A model generated the notes under the pieces. The model worked only from the letters and a program-made list of their open reading frames with translations, was not told where the DNA came from and searched no databases. The position numbers and the translations under genes are program-made. A stretch of 64,000 nucleotides of DNA from Sphingomonas sp. LC-1 (lineage in GTDB: Bacteria > Pseudomonadota > Alphaproteobacteria > Sphingomonadales > Sphingomonadaceae): NCBI RefSeq assembly GCF_025371035.1, contig NZ_JANZXB010000002.1, positions 124,001 to 188,000 of the forward strand, written 5' to 3'. Positions 36,029-44,259 of this stretch are shown in pieces; the stretch's first letter is position 1; each line of letters starts with the position of its first letter.

Positions 36029-36062
36029 GGGGCTCGGGCGGAAACGTCCGGGCCCCTTTCTC
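36029..36062 (+). terminator. Rho-independent terminator of sucC
   Basis: A 12-base GC-rich stem starting GGGGCTCGGG, with two G-U pairs, GAAA loop, then TTTCTC. It starts 33 bases after the sucC stop codon and confirms that sucC is transcribed apart from etfBA. Confidence 0.85.
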
Positions 36063-36148
36063 GTTGGTCGGGCGTAACTCTTGCGATGCGGTCGCAAGCC
36101 CGCCAAAGACGGCGGCATGATGGGCTATCCAGCCGGGAAGGAATCGCG

Positions 36149-36898
36149 ATGAAGATCGTCGTGCCCGTGAAGCGGGTGTTGGACTATAACGTGAAACCGC
36201 GTGTGAAGGCGGACGGGACGGGCGTCGACCTGGCGAACGTGAAGATGTCGATGAACCCGTTCGACGAGATCGCGGTGGAAGAGGCGATCCGGCTGAAAGA
36301 GAAGGGGGCGGCGACGGAAGTGGTCGTCGTCTCGATCGGCGAGCCTAAGGCGGCGGACACGCTGCGCACCGCGCTCGCCATGGGGGCAGACCGGGCGGTG
36401 CTGATCACCGCCGACCAGGCACCCGAGCCGCTGGGCGTCGCCAAGCTGCTCGCCAAGGTGGTCGAGGAGGAACAGCCCGGCCTCGTGATCCTGGGCAAGC
36501 AGGCGATCGACGGCGACAACAACCAGACCGGCCAGATGCTGGCCGGGCTGCTCGGCTGGGCGCAGGGCACGTTCGCGTCGAAGATCGAGATCGAGGGTGA
36601 GACGGCCAACGTCACCCGTGAGGTCGATGGCGGTCTGGAGACGGTGGCGCTCACGCTGCCCGCGATCGTCACCACCGACCTGCGCCTGAACGAACCGCGC
36701 TATGCGTCGCTCCCCAACATCATGAAGGCCAAGTCCAAGCCGATGGCGACCAAGACGGCGGCCGATTACGGCGTCGACATCGCGCCCCGGCTGACGATCA
36801 CCCATGTCGCCGAGCCGGGCAAGCGCCAGGCGGGCGTCAAGGTCGGCTCGGTCGATGAACTCGTGGAAAAGCTCAAGGCACTGGGAGTGGCCAAGTGA
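36149..36898 (+). CDS. etfB: Electron transfer flavoprotein, beta subunit
   Basis: Carries electrons from acyl-CoA dehydrogenases toward ETF-ubiquinone oxidoreductase. 249 residues. [18 protein letters not shown] at the N-terminus, the AMP-binding segment [20 protein letters not shown], and [21 protein letters not shown] near the C-terminus are classical. GGGAAGGA precedes the ATG. Coupled to etfA by a GTGA overlap. Confidence 0.97.
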   Translation: MKIVVPVKRVLDYNVKPRVKADGTGVDLANVKMSMNPFDEIAVEEAIRLKEKGAATEVVVVSIGEPKAADTLRTALAMGADRAVLITADQAPEPLGVAKLLAKVVEEEQPGLVILGKQAIDGDNNQTGQMLAGLLGWAQGTFASKIEIEGETANVTREVDGGLETVALTLPAIVTTDLRLNEPRYASLPNIMKAKSKPMATKTAADYGVDIAPRLTITHVAEPGKRQAGVKVGSVDELVEKLKALGVAK

Positions 36899-37824
36899 AG
36901 ACGCTGGTTTGGGTCGAGCATGACGGCGGGACCGTCAAGGATGCCACGCTGGCGACCGTCACGGCGGCGGCCAAGCTGGGCGAGGTGCACCTGATCGTCG
37001 CCGGGCAGGGCGTCGACGGCGTGGCGCAGGCCGCCGCGGAGATCGCGGGCGTCGGCAAGGTCCATGTCGCGGACGACGCGGCCTATGCGAACGCGCTGGC
37101 TGAGAATGTCGCGCCGCTGATCGCCGAGCTGATGGGCCATCACGACGCGTTCCTCGCGCCGTCGACCACGACGGGCAAGAACATCGCGCCGCGCGTCGCA
37201 GCCCTCATCGACGTGATGCAGATCAGCGACATATTGTCGGTCGAGGGACCGGACAGCTTCACCCGGCCCATCTATGCGGGCAATGCCATCGCGACCGTAA
37301 AGACCAGCGACACCAAGCTGGTCCTGACAGTGCGCACCACCGCCTTCGAAAAGGCGGCGGCCGAGGGCGGATCGGGCACCATCGAGGCCATCCCGACCAC
37401 GGGCGATGCGGCCAAGTCGCGCTTCGTCGGTGCCGAGAAGGCCGAGAATGCCCGTCCCGAACTGACCAGCGCCAAGGTCATCGTCTCGGGTGGTCGCGCG
37501 CTGGGTTCGGAAGAGCAGTTCCATGCGCTGATCGACCCGCTGGCCGACAAGCTGGGCGCCGCTGTCGGCGCGAGCCGCGCGGCGGTCGATGCGGGCTATG
37601 CCCCCAACGACTATCAGGTCGGCCAGACCGGCAAGATCGTGGCACCCGAAGTCTATGTCGCGGTCGGCATCTCGGGCGCGATCCAGCATCTGGCGGGCAT
37701 GAAGGACTCCAAGGTCATCGTCGCGATCAACAAGGACGAGGACGCCCCCATCTTCCAGGTCGCCGATATCGGCCTGGTCGGCGACCTCTTCACCGTCGTG
37801 CCCGAACTGACCGAAAAGGTCTAA
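36895..37824 (+). CDS. etfA: Electron transfer flavoprotein, alpha subunit
   Basis: 309 residues; FAD-binding partner of EtfB. The C-terminal FAD domain shows [37 protein letters not shown] and the terminal [14 protein letters not shown]. The start is a GTG that overlaps the etfB TGA. Followed by family 2 and family 3 repeats. Confidence 0.97.
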   Translation: MKTLVWVEHDGGTVKDATLATVTAAAKLGEVHLIVAGQGVDGVAQAAAEIAGVGKVHVADDAAYANALAENVAPLIAELMGHHDAFLAPSTTTGKNIAPRVAALIDVMQISDILSVEGPDSFTRPIYAGNAIATVKTSDTKLVLTVRTTAFEKAAAEGGSGTIEAIPTTGDAAKSRFVGAEKAENARPELTSAKVIVSGGRALGSEEQFHALIDPLADKLGAAVGASRAAVDAGYAPNDYQVGQTGKIVAPEVYVAVGISGAIQHLAGMKDSKVIVAINKDEDAPIFQVADIGLVGDLFTVVPELTEKV

Positions 37825-37828
37825 GGCC

Positions 37829-37910
37829 TTTGTTCGCGCAGAGGCGCGGAGGACGCAGAGAAGAACAGACACGTCTTCTCCGCGAGCTCTGCGCCTCCCC
37901 GCGAACCAGG
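37829..37910. repeat. Family 2 inverted repeat after etfA
   Basis: Left arm 37829-37865 (TTCGCGCAGAGGCGCGGAGG) and inverted right arm 37874-37910 (CTCTGCGCCTCCCCGCGAAC) separated by only 8 bases. This is the tightest and best-preserved of the three family 2 elements. Confidence 0.85.
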
Positions 37911-38041
37911 ATTCCTCCCCTGCAAGGGGATGGGACCTGGGGCGCATCGCGGGAGGGGCGTGCCAGGTCGAACCCGCCCACGGGGTCGAGGATGGTCGGG
38001 ACATTCCACCCTGCCACCGCCCCATGCACAGGAGGAATAGG
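37911..38041. repeat. Family 3 palindrome and flanking inverted segment
   Basis: ATTCCTCCCC-TGCA-AGGGGATGGG directly abuts the family 2 element. About 95 bases further, CAGGAGGAATAGGGG (38029-38041 region) looks like an inverted end of the same element, so this may be a longer, diverged copy. It fills most of the 256-base gap before the acylphosphatase gene. Confidence 0.5.
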
Positions 38042-38080
38042 GGACTTCCCTTTGTCCCCCTCCCACGCGACAGTCAGCGT

Positions 38081-38359
38081 ATGGTCGGTCGTCATCTCCG
38101 CATTACCGGGCGCGTGCAGGGCGTGGGCTATCGTGAGTGGTTCCGGACCCGCGCCGATTCGCTGGGACTGACCGGCTGGGTCCGCAACCGCGCGGACGGT
38201 TCGGTCGAAGCGCTGGTCCAAGGCGATAACGCGGCCCTGACCCGGATGATCGCCGAGGCCGCCGACGGTCCGCCCGCCGCCCGGGTCGCGCACGTCGTGC
38301 CAAGCGACGCGCCGCTCGACCCCGCGCTCACCCATTTCGAACGGAGGCCCACGCTATGA
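38081..38359 (+). CDS. acyP: Acylphosphatase
   Basis: 92-residue enzyme hydrolysing carboxyl-phosphate bonds. The phosphate-binding loop with the catalytic Arg is GRVQGVGYREW (about 10-20), and the catalytic Asn is in GWVRNRADGSVEA. Ribosome site not obvious. The stop overlaps the following dipeptidase start (ATGA). Confidence 0.95.
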   Translation: MVGRHLRITGRVQGVGYREWFRTRADSLGLTGWVRNRADGSVEALVQGDNAALTRMIAEAADGPPAARVAHVVPSDAPLDPALTHFERRPTL

Positions 38360-39582
38360 TCGTGCTTTTTCTTGCTCAGGCCGCCATGGCCGATGCCGCC
38401 GTCACGCGCCGGGTCGAAACGGTCCTGGCCCGGGCGCCGATCGTCGATGGGCATAACGACCTGCCCTGGGAATTGCGCGACTCCGGCGTTCCACCCGAGT
38501 CGCCCGCACTCGACACCGGCACCACCGCCCTGCCTCATCCGTTTCAGACCGACCTGCCGCGGTTGAAGCGCGGCGGTGTTGGCGGGCAGTTCTGGTCGGT
38601 GTGGATTCCCGCCGATGTCACGGGTCCGCGCGCGGTGGAGATGACGCTGGAGCAGATCGACCGCGTCCACCGCCTCGTCGCCCCGCATCCGGACCGGATG
38701 GCGATGGCCCGCACAGCAGAGGATATGCGCCGCATCGCCCGCTCCGGCAAAGTCGCGTCGCTGATCGGGGTCGAGGGTGGCCACCAGATCGACGGGCGGC
38801 TGTCGGTGCTGCGTCAGTATCGGACGCTGGGCGTCGCCTATATGACGCTGACCCATGGCCACAGCCTGGCCTGGGCCGATTCCTCGACCGATGCGCCGAT
38901 CGCCAACGGCCTCACCCCGTTCGGCCGCGCGGTCGTCGCCGAGATGAACCGAATCGGCATGATCGTCGATGTCGCGCATGTCTCGGACGCGACGATGGCG
39001 GCGGTGCTCGACACCAGCAAGGCGCCGGTCATCGCCTCCCATTCCGACGCGCGCGCGCTGGCGGATGCGCCGCGCAACATCCCCGACGACCTGCTCCGTC
39101 GGATCGGCGCAGGCGGCGGCGTGGTGATGGTCAATTGCTACCCCGCCTTCCTGTCGAGCGACTGGCGCGCCTGGGATCGGACGCGCACCGCCTATGCCAA
39201 GTCGGTCGGGGTGGCCGCCAATGTCTATGGCCCGCGCAGTCCCGCGCCGCTGATCGCCTGGGATGCCGCCAATCCACCCCCACGCGTGACGGCGGCGATG
39301 GTCGCGGACCATATCGCGCACATCGCCCAGGTGGCAGGGCGCGGCGCGGTCGGCTTCGGCGGCGATTATGACGGGATCAACGGCACCGGGCCGGAGAACA
39401 TGACCGGCGTGGACGGCTATCCGCTGGTGCTGGCCGAACTGGTCCGGCGCGGCTGGAGCGATGCCGACCTCGCCGCGCTGACCAGCGGCAACATCCTTCG
39501 CGTCATGGAAAAGGTAGACGCGGTGGCGAAAAGCCTCAGTGCGACAGCACCGGACGATTCGATCGATCCGCTGGCCCGCTGA
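38356..39582 (+). CDS. Membrane dipeptidase family (M19) metallopeptidase
   Basis: 408 residues. Zinc ligands of family M19 are visible: HND in VDGHNDLPWELR, the bridging Glu in GVEGGHQIDG, His in VDVAHVSD, His in ASHSDARAL, and Asp in GFGGDYDGI. A short hydrophobic N-terminus ending in ADA suggests export. It hydrolyses dipeptides, and some relatives accept D-residues or carbapenems. Coupled to acyP. Its 3' end overlaps the convergent MFS gene by 47 bases. Confidence 0.92.
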   Translation: MIVLFLAQAAMADAAVTRRVETVLARAPIVDGHNDLPWELRDSGVPPESPALDTGTTALPHPFQTDLPRLKRGGVGGQFWSVWIPADVTGPRAVEMTLEQIDRVHRLVAPHPDRMAMARTAEDMRRIARSGKVASLIGVEGGHQIDGRLSVLRQYRTLGVAYMTLTHGHSLAWADSSTDAPIANGLTPFGRAVVAEMNRIGMIVDVAHVSDATMAAVLDTSKAPVIASHSDARALADAPRNIPDDLLRRIGAGGGVVMVNCYPAFLSSDWRAWDRTRTAYAKSVGVAANVYGPRSPAPLIAWDAANPPPRVTAAMVADHIAHIAQVAGRGAVGFGGDYDGINGTGPENMTGVDGYPLVLAELVRRGWSDADLAALTSGNILRVMEKVDAVAKSLSATAPDDSIDPLAR

Positions 39583-40741
39583 GCGTGTCTCCGGCGAATC
39601 GCATCGCGACCAGCCAGATCGCAAAGCCGCCCAGCGCCAGCGCACAGCCGACATAGCCGGTCGAGGTCCAGCCCAGTCCCTGCGCGATCGCCAGGCCGCC
39701 TGCCCATGGGCCAATGGCGTTGGCGGTGTTGAACGCCGAATGGTTGAGCGCGGCGGCCAGCCCCTGCCCCTCGCCCGCCACGTCCATCAACCGCGTCTGG
39801 AGCACGGTGCCGAGCGCGCCGCCCAGGCCGATGGCAAAGACATTGGGCAGGATCGTCCAGAGGCTTCCCGCCGCCAGCGGATAGAGCGCCAGCATCGCCG
39901 CCGACCAGAGCAGCAACCCACCCGCCGTCGGCATCAACGCCCGGTCGGCAAAGCGCGGCACGACGATATTGCCGATCGTCATGCCCATGCCGAACACCGC
40001 CAGCACCAGCGGGATCGTCGCGGTGGACGCCCCCGTCACCTCGGTCAGCGTCGCGGCGAGATAGGTATAGACCGCGAACATACCGCCAAAGCCGATCGCC
40101 CCGATCGCCAGCGTCAACCACACCTGGCCCCGGCCCAGCGCCGCCAGTTCGCGCCGGATCGTCGCCCCCTGCTCCGGCCGGTCGTGCGGCGCGGCGATGG
40201 CGACCAGCGTGGCGGTCAGCAGCGCCAGCGCGGCGACGACGCCAAAGACCCAGCGCCAGTTGAGCCACTGACCCAGCATCTGCGCCAGTGGCACCCCCAC
40301 CACCGTCGCCACGGTCAGGCCCAGCATGATACGCCCCACCGCCACCGTCCGCCGTTCATCGGGGACGAGGGAGGCGGCGACCAGTGCGGCGATACCGAAA
40401 TAGGCTCCGTGCGGAAGGCCGCTGAGAAAGCGGAAGGCGAGCATCCAGTGATAATCGGGCGCCATCGCCGACAGGCCGTTGCCGATCGCGAACATCAGCA
40501 TCAGCGCGATCAGCAGGGTCCGCCGCGCCATCCGCGCCGACAGCACCGCCAGCATCGGCGCACCCACCACCACGCCCAGCGCATAGGCGCTGATGACATG
40601 CCCCGCGGTCGGCGCATCGATATGCAGCCCGCGCGCGAGGTCCGGCTCCAGGCTCATCGCGGCGAATTCGGTAGTGCCGATCGCGAAACCGCCCACCGCC
40701 AGCGCAGCGTGGACGATGCCGGGGGAGAATGTCCGGGGCAT
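39536..40741 (-). CDS. MFS transporter, DHA1 (AraJ/YdhP-like) family
   Basis: 401 residues, twelve predicted helices. The loop 2-3 motif A is degenerate (AVLSARMARRTLLIALM). GTTEFAAMSLEPDLA in helix 1 and SGLPHGAYFGIAALVAASLV in helix 4 are typical of the AraJ/YdhP sugar- or drug-efflux branch. ATG chosen with AAAGGA six bases upstream. A perfect TGTTGC-ACC-GCAACA dyad sits 23-37 bases upstream, likely its operator. The 3' end overlaps the dipeptidase gene by 47 bases. Confidence 0.88.
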   Translation of the reverse strand: MPRTFSPGIVHAALAVGGFAIGTTEFAAMSLEPDLARGLHIDAPTAGHVISAYALGVVVGAPMLAVLSARMARRTLLIALMLMFAIGNGLSAMAPDYHWMLAFRFLSGLPHGAYFGIAALVAASLVPDERRTVAVGRIMLGLTVATVVGVPLAQMLGQWLNWRWVFGVVAALALLTATLVAIAAPHDRPEQGATIRRELAALGRGQVWLTLAIGAIGFGGMFAVYTYLAATLTEVTGASTATIPLVLAVFGMGMTIGNIVVPRFADRALMPTAGGLLLWSAAMLALYPLAAGSLWTILPNVFAIGLGGALGTVLQTRLMDVAGEGQGLAAALNHSAFNTANAIGPWAGGLAIAQGLGWTSTGYVGCALALGGFAIWLVAMRFAGDTLSGPADRSNRPVLSH

Positions 40742-40763
40742 GAGAATCCTTTCATCACGCATA

Positions 40764-40778
40764 TGTTGCACCGCAACA
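40764..40778. promoter_or_regulatory. Operator-like dyad upstream of the MFS gene
   Basis: Perfect inverted repeat TGTTGC-ACC-GCAACA, 23 bases upstream of the MFS start. A half-site GCGCAACC follows on the far side (about 40783-40790). Placed where a repressor would block the promoter. No regulator gene adjoins. Confidence 0.45.
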
Positions 40779-40858
40779 CGATGCGCAACCGACAGCTTGC
40801 TTCCGTGACAATGATTTCCAAAGAGAATTGGCAAGGCGCCGATACCCGGCCTCCGTAA

Positions 40859-40909
40859 CTGTCCCGAAACGGTCGATCACGTCGCGGTTGATCGGTCCAT
40901 TTCGGACAG
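40859..40909. promoter_or_regulatory. Inverted repeat upstream of the NfrB-like glycosyltransferase gene
   Basis: CTGTCCCGAAACGG (40859-40872) and CCATTTCGGACAG (40897-40909) are inverted copies with one inserted base and one mismatch, spaced by 24 bases. They lie 34-84 bases upstream of the start codon. It could be a two-site operator or a leader hairpin. There is no T tract, so it is not an intrinsic terminator. Confidence 0.4.
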
Positions 40910-40942
40910 GCACAATCCCGTTCGGCAAAGGGGGAATGCCGA

Positions 40943-42322
40943 ATGGGTGGGGTCACGGGGGTGATCGAAATCGTGGCGCGCGAGTTGCTGCTGTTCGCGG
41001 CGGCCGGGCTGTTGATCGGGGGACTGGATGATCTTCTGGTCGACCTGCTCTATCTGGCGCGACGCCTGGTAAAGGGCCCGGCGACCCCGATCCGCAGCTA
41101 TGCCCTGACCCCGCCCGTCCAGCCGGGGCGGATGATCGTCTTCATCCCCGCCTGGGACGAAGCGGCGGTGATCGGCGCGATGCTGTCGACCGCGCTCGCC
41201 CGCTTTCGTCACCCGGATTATCGCATCTATGTCGGGCTTTACCCCAATGATCCCGGCACCATCGCCGCCGCCGCTTATGTCGCGGAGCGGGACGATCGCA
41301 TCCGTCTGGTGATCGGTCCGCGTGACGGCCCCACGACCAAGGCCGATTGCCTGAACACGCTTTGGCATGCCCTGTGGCGTGACGCGGCGACGGAGGGATT
41401 CGATGCCAAGGCGATCGTCCTGCACGATGCCGAGGATGTCGTGCATCCCGACGAACTGGCCGTCTTCGACTCGCTGATCGAAGGGCGGGCGGTGGTCCAG
41501 CTTCCGGTATTGCCGCTGGTCGTACCGGGATCGCGACTCGTATCGGGCCACTATGCGGACGAGTTTGCGGAAAGCCATATCAAGCAACTGGTCGTGCGGA
41601 CCTGGATCGGCGCGGGCCTGCCGCTGGCGGGTACGGGCTGCGCCATATCGCCGGACATTCTGAAACGGATCGCCGCCATGCGAGGCGGCGATCCGTTCGA
41701 CGCGACCAGCCTGACCGAGGATTATGAGCTGGGTCTGCGCATCGCCGAGCTGGGCGGTCAGGGACTCTTCGCCCGCGTGGCCGATGGACGGCGGGCCGGG
41801 GTGGTGGCGGTCCGTGCCTATTTCCCGGCCACGTTGCTGGCGGCGGTACGGCAAAAGGCGCGCTGGATGACGGGCATCGCGCTGATCGGATGGGACCGCA
41901 CCGGCTGGGGCCGCGCTCTGGCGATGGGGGATCATTGGTGGCGCCTGCGGGATCGGCGCGGGCCTGTGGCGATGCTGGTGCTGGCGGCGGCCTATCTGGG
42001 CATGACCGCCGATGCGGTGGCGGTGCTGGTCCACTGGGTCACCGACAGCCCCTTGCCGCCGGTCCATCCTGGTCTGCGCATGCTGTTCGGGATCAACGCC
42101 TTGCTGCTGACCTGGCGACTGGCGGTGCGGATGACGTTTACGGGACGCGCTTATGGCTGGCGCGAGGCGTTCTGGTCCCTGCCGCGATTCATCATCGGCA
42201 ATTTCGTGGCGTTGGCGGCGATTCCCCGTGCGCTGATCCGCTATATCCATGTCCTGCGCGGCGGTGCCGCCAAGTGGGACAAGACAAGCCATCACTTCCC
42301 CGACCTGTCGCCGCAACCATGA
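40943..42322 (+). CDS. NfrB-like membrane glycosyltransferase (GT2)
   Basis: 459 residues. An N-terminal helix (about 8-28), a GT-A catalytic domain (about 60-310), and three or four C-terminal helices. Processive-type GT2 residues are visible: IPAWDEAAVIG, HDAEDVVHP (DxD-like), TEDYELGLRIAE (TED) and RQKARWMTGIAL (Q..RW). This pattern matches the catalytic part of NfrB (phage N4 adsorption protein B), which in E. coli makes a c-di-GMP-dependent exopolysaccharide. The C-terminal MshEN c-di-GMP domain of NfrB is missing here. Coupled by 4 bases to a small envelope partner. Confidence 0.82.
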   Translation: MGGVTGVIEIVARELLLFAAAGLLIGGLDDLLVDLLYLARRLVKGPATPIRSYALTPPVQPGRMIVFIPAWDEAAVIGAMLSTALARFRHPDYRIYVGLYPNDPGTIAAAAYVAERDDRIRLVIGPRDGPTTKADCLNTLWHALWRDAATEGFDAKAIVLHDAEDVVHPDELAVFDSLIEGRAVVQLPVLPLVVPGSRLVSGHYADEFAESHIKQLVVRTWIGAGLPLAGTGCAISPDILKRIAAMRGGDPFDATSLTEDYELGLRIAELGGQGLFARVADGRRAGVVAVRAYFPATLLAAVRQKARWMTGIALIGWDRTGWGRALAMGDHWWRLRDRRGPVAMLVLAAAYLGMTADAVAVLVHWVTDSPLPPVHPGLRMLFGINALLLTWRLAVRMTFTGRAYGWREAFWSLPRFIIGNFVALAAIPRALIRYIHVLRGGAAKWDKTSHHFPDLSPQP

Positions 42323-43299
42323 GCGGTCGACCCTTGCGATTTCTGGGAGCCATTGTCGGGCTGTGGACGCTCGGCCGCCTGGCCTTTCTGCTGCCCTCCG
42401 ATGCGGTGGTCGAGATGGCGGTCAGGCCCGAACGACCGGCCAAGCCGAGGGCGAGCAAGGTGGCAATGACGAACCTTGCCCCGCTCCGTCCCGACTCGCG
42501 ACCGATGGGGCTTGCGAGCGGACATTCGCCTCGGCCGAACGCACGAAGGCCGACGATGGTCATGCCGCCTTCGGTGGAAATGGTGGAGGAGACCCCGCCT
42601 GAGGATGCGCCCGTCATCGCATCGCCACCGTCGGTCATCCCGCCATCGCCGATCCCGGCGCTGCCCGAAACCCCCGCCCCGGCACGACGATGGAGTGCCA
42701 GCCTATGGGCGATCGCCCGCGACGGGGGGCGGACATTGCTGCCCGGCGGGCAATTGGGGGGCACGCAGGCCGGCGTCCGTGTGTTGCGGCGGATCGATAA
42801 GCGGGGCGTCCTGTCCGCCAGCCTGCGTCTGTCGACGCCGTGGCAGGGTATCGGGCGCGAGATGGCCGTGGGGATCGATTGGCGTCCCGTACGGCATGGG
42901 CCGGTCCGGTTGCTGGTCGAACAGCGCATCGCCCTCGATTCGGGCCGAGACGCCCCCGCCGCTTTGGTCGTGGCCGGAATCGGCCCCCAGCCGGTCGCGC
43001 CCGGCCTTGTCCTGGCGGCTTATGCACAGGGTGGCGCGGTGGCACGCGAGCGGATCGAGCCCTTTGCCGATGGCGCGGTGCGTGTCAGCACAGCACTGAG
43101 CCCGATGATCGATCTGGGGCTGGGGGCCTGGGGCGGGGCGCAGCGCGACGCGCACCGGCTGGATGTCGGGCCGACGATGGGCATCGCGGTGCCGGTCGCG
43201 AATCGCCGCCTGCGGCTGTCGCTCGACTGGCGACAGCGGGTGGCAGGGCAGGCTTCGCCCGATTCCGGCGCTGCCCTGTCGCTGGCGGGCGATTTCTGA
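42319..43299 (+). CDS. Envelope protein, probable NfrA C-terminal-like beta domain
   Basis: 326 residues. Signal or anchor helix (about 8-25), a Pro/basic disordered linker (about 35-135), then a beta-rich domain (about 136-326) beginning GGTQAGVRVLRRIDKRGVLS. The domain alternates hydrophobic and charged residues like an outer-membrane barrel (VGIDWRPVRHGPVRLLVEQR; LRLSLDWRQRV) and ends in Phe, as many outer-membrane proteins do. Position after the NfrB-like gene and the domain's look suggest the C-terminal part of NfrA without its TPR half. This is inference; a profile search (NfrA_C, PF13283) would decide. Confidence 0.55.
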   Translation: MSGRPLRFLGAIVGLWTLGRLAFLLPSDAVVEMAVRPERPAKPRASKVAMTNLAPLRPDSRPMGLASGHSPRPNARRPTMVMPPSVEMVEETPPEDAPVIASPPSVIPPSPIPALPETPAPARRWSASLWAIARDGGRTLLPGGQLGGTQAGVRVLRRIDKRGVLSASLRLSTPWQGIGREMAVGIDWRPVRHGPVRLLVEQRIALDSGRDAPAALVVAGIGPQPVAPGLVLAAYAQGGAVARERIEPFADGAVRVSTALSPMIDLGLGAWGGAQRDAHRLDVGPTMGIAVPVANRRLRLSLDWRQRVAGQASPDSGAALSLAGDF

Positions 43300-43344
43300 G
43301 CCGTCGATACTGTTCGGAAAGACGCGTGCGTCTATAACGCGGGC

Positions 43345-44259
43345 GTGGACCTGTATCTTCCGATTGCCAATTTGTCGGTCAATGCGCTCGTCATCATCGC
43401 GCTGGGGGCAGGCGTGGGTCTGTTGTCGGGGATGTTCGGCGTCGGTGGCGGCTTCCTGACCACGCCGTTGCTGATCGTCTATGGCATCCCGCCCACCGTT
43501 GCCGCCGCCTCCGCCGCCAGCCAGGTGACGGGGGCCAGCGTATCCGGCGTGTCCGCGCATTGGCGACGCGGCGGGGTGGACGTGAAGATGGGCGGCGTGC
43601 TGGTCGCGGGCGGCATCATCGGGTCGTTCGCGGGCGCATGGATCTTTCGCCTGCTTCAAGCCAGTGGTCAGATCGATACGGTCATCGCGATCGTCTATGT
43701 CCTGATGCTCGGCTGGATCGGGCTGGTCATGGCACGCGAGGCGGCGGGCGCGATCCTGGCGCAGCGCCGGGGCCTGCCCCAGCGTGCGGCCCGGCGGCGG
43801 CATCACCCGATCGTCGCGGCCCTGCCCTTCCGCACCCGATTCTATGCCTCCGGCCTGTATATCTCGCCGCTGGCCCCGTTGATGCTGGGGTTCTTCACGG
43901 GCATCCTGACCATCCTGCTGGGCGTGGGTGGCGGGTTCATCCTGGTCCCCGCGATGATCTATATCCTCGGCATGGCGACCAATGTCGTGCTGGGCACCTC
44001 GCTGTTTCAGACGCTGTTCGTCACCGCCGCCGCGACCATGGTCCACGCCACCACCACCAAGGCGGTGGACATCGTGCTCGCCGGATTGCTGCTGGTCGGA
44101 TCGGTGACGGGGGCGCAGGTCGGAGCCAAGCTCGCCACCAATGCGAAGCCCGAATATCTCCGCCTTGCCCTGGCCGTCATCGTGTTGCTGGTGGGATTGC
44201 GCATCCTGCTGGGCCTGGTCTGGCGGCCCGAGGAAATCTTCACGGTCCAGCCGCTATGA
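43345..44259 (+). CDS. TSUP family (TauE/SafE) anion exporter
   Basis: 304 residues, two repeats of helices each opening with the family glycine motif: GLLSGMFGVGGGFLTTPLL (about 25-43) and GILTILLGVGGGFILVPAMI (about 190-210). Family members move sulfite, sulfoacetate or similar anions out of the cell. GTG start. Coupled by ATGA to a TIGR02186 gene, its usual partner in alphaproteobacteria. Confidence 0.92.
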   Translation: MDLYLPIANLSVNALVIIALGAGVGLLSGMFGVGGGFLTTPLLIVYGIPPTVAAASAASQVTGASVSGVSAHWRRGGVDVKMGGVLVAGGIIGSFAGAWIFRLLQASGQIDTVIAIVYVLMLGWIGLVMAREAAGAILAQRRGLPQRAARRRHHPIVAALPFRTRFYASGLYISPLAPLMLGFFTGILTILLGVGGGFILVPAMIYILGMATNVVLGTSLFQTLFVTAAATMVHATTTKAVDIVLAGLLLVGSVTGAQVGAKLATNAKPEYLRLALAVIVLLVGLRILLGLVWRPEEIFTVQPL

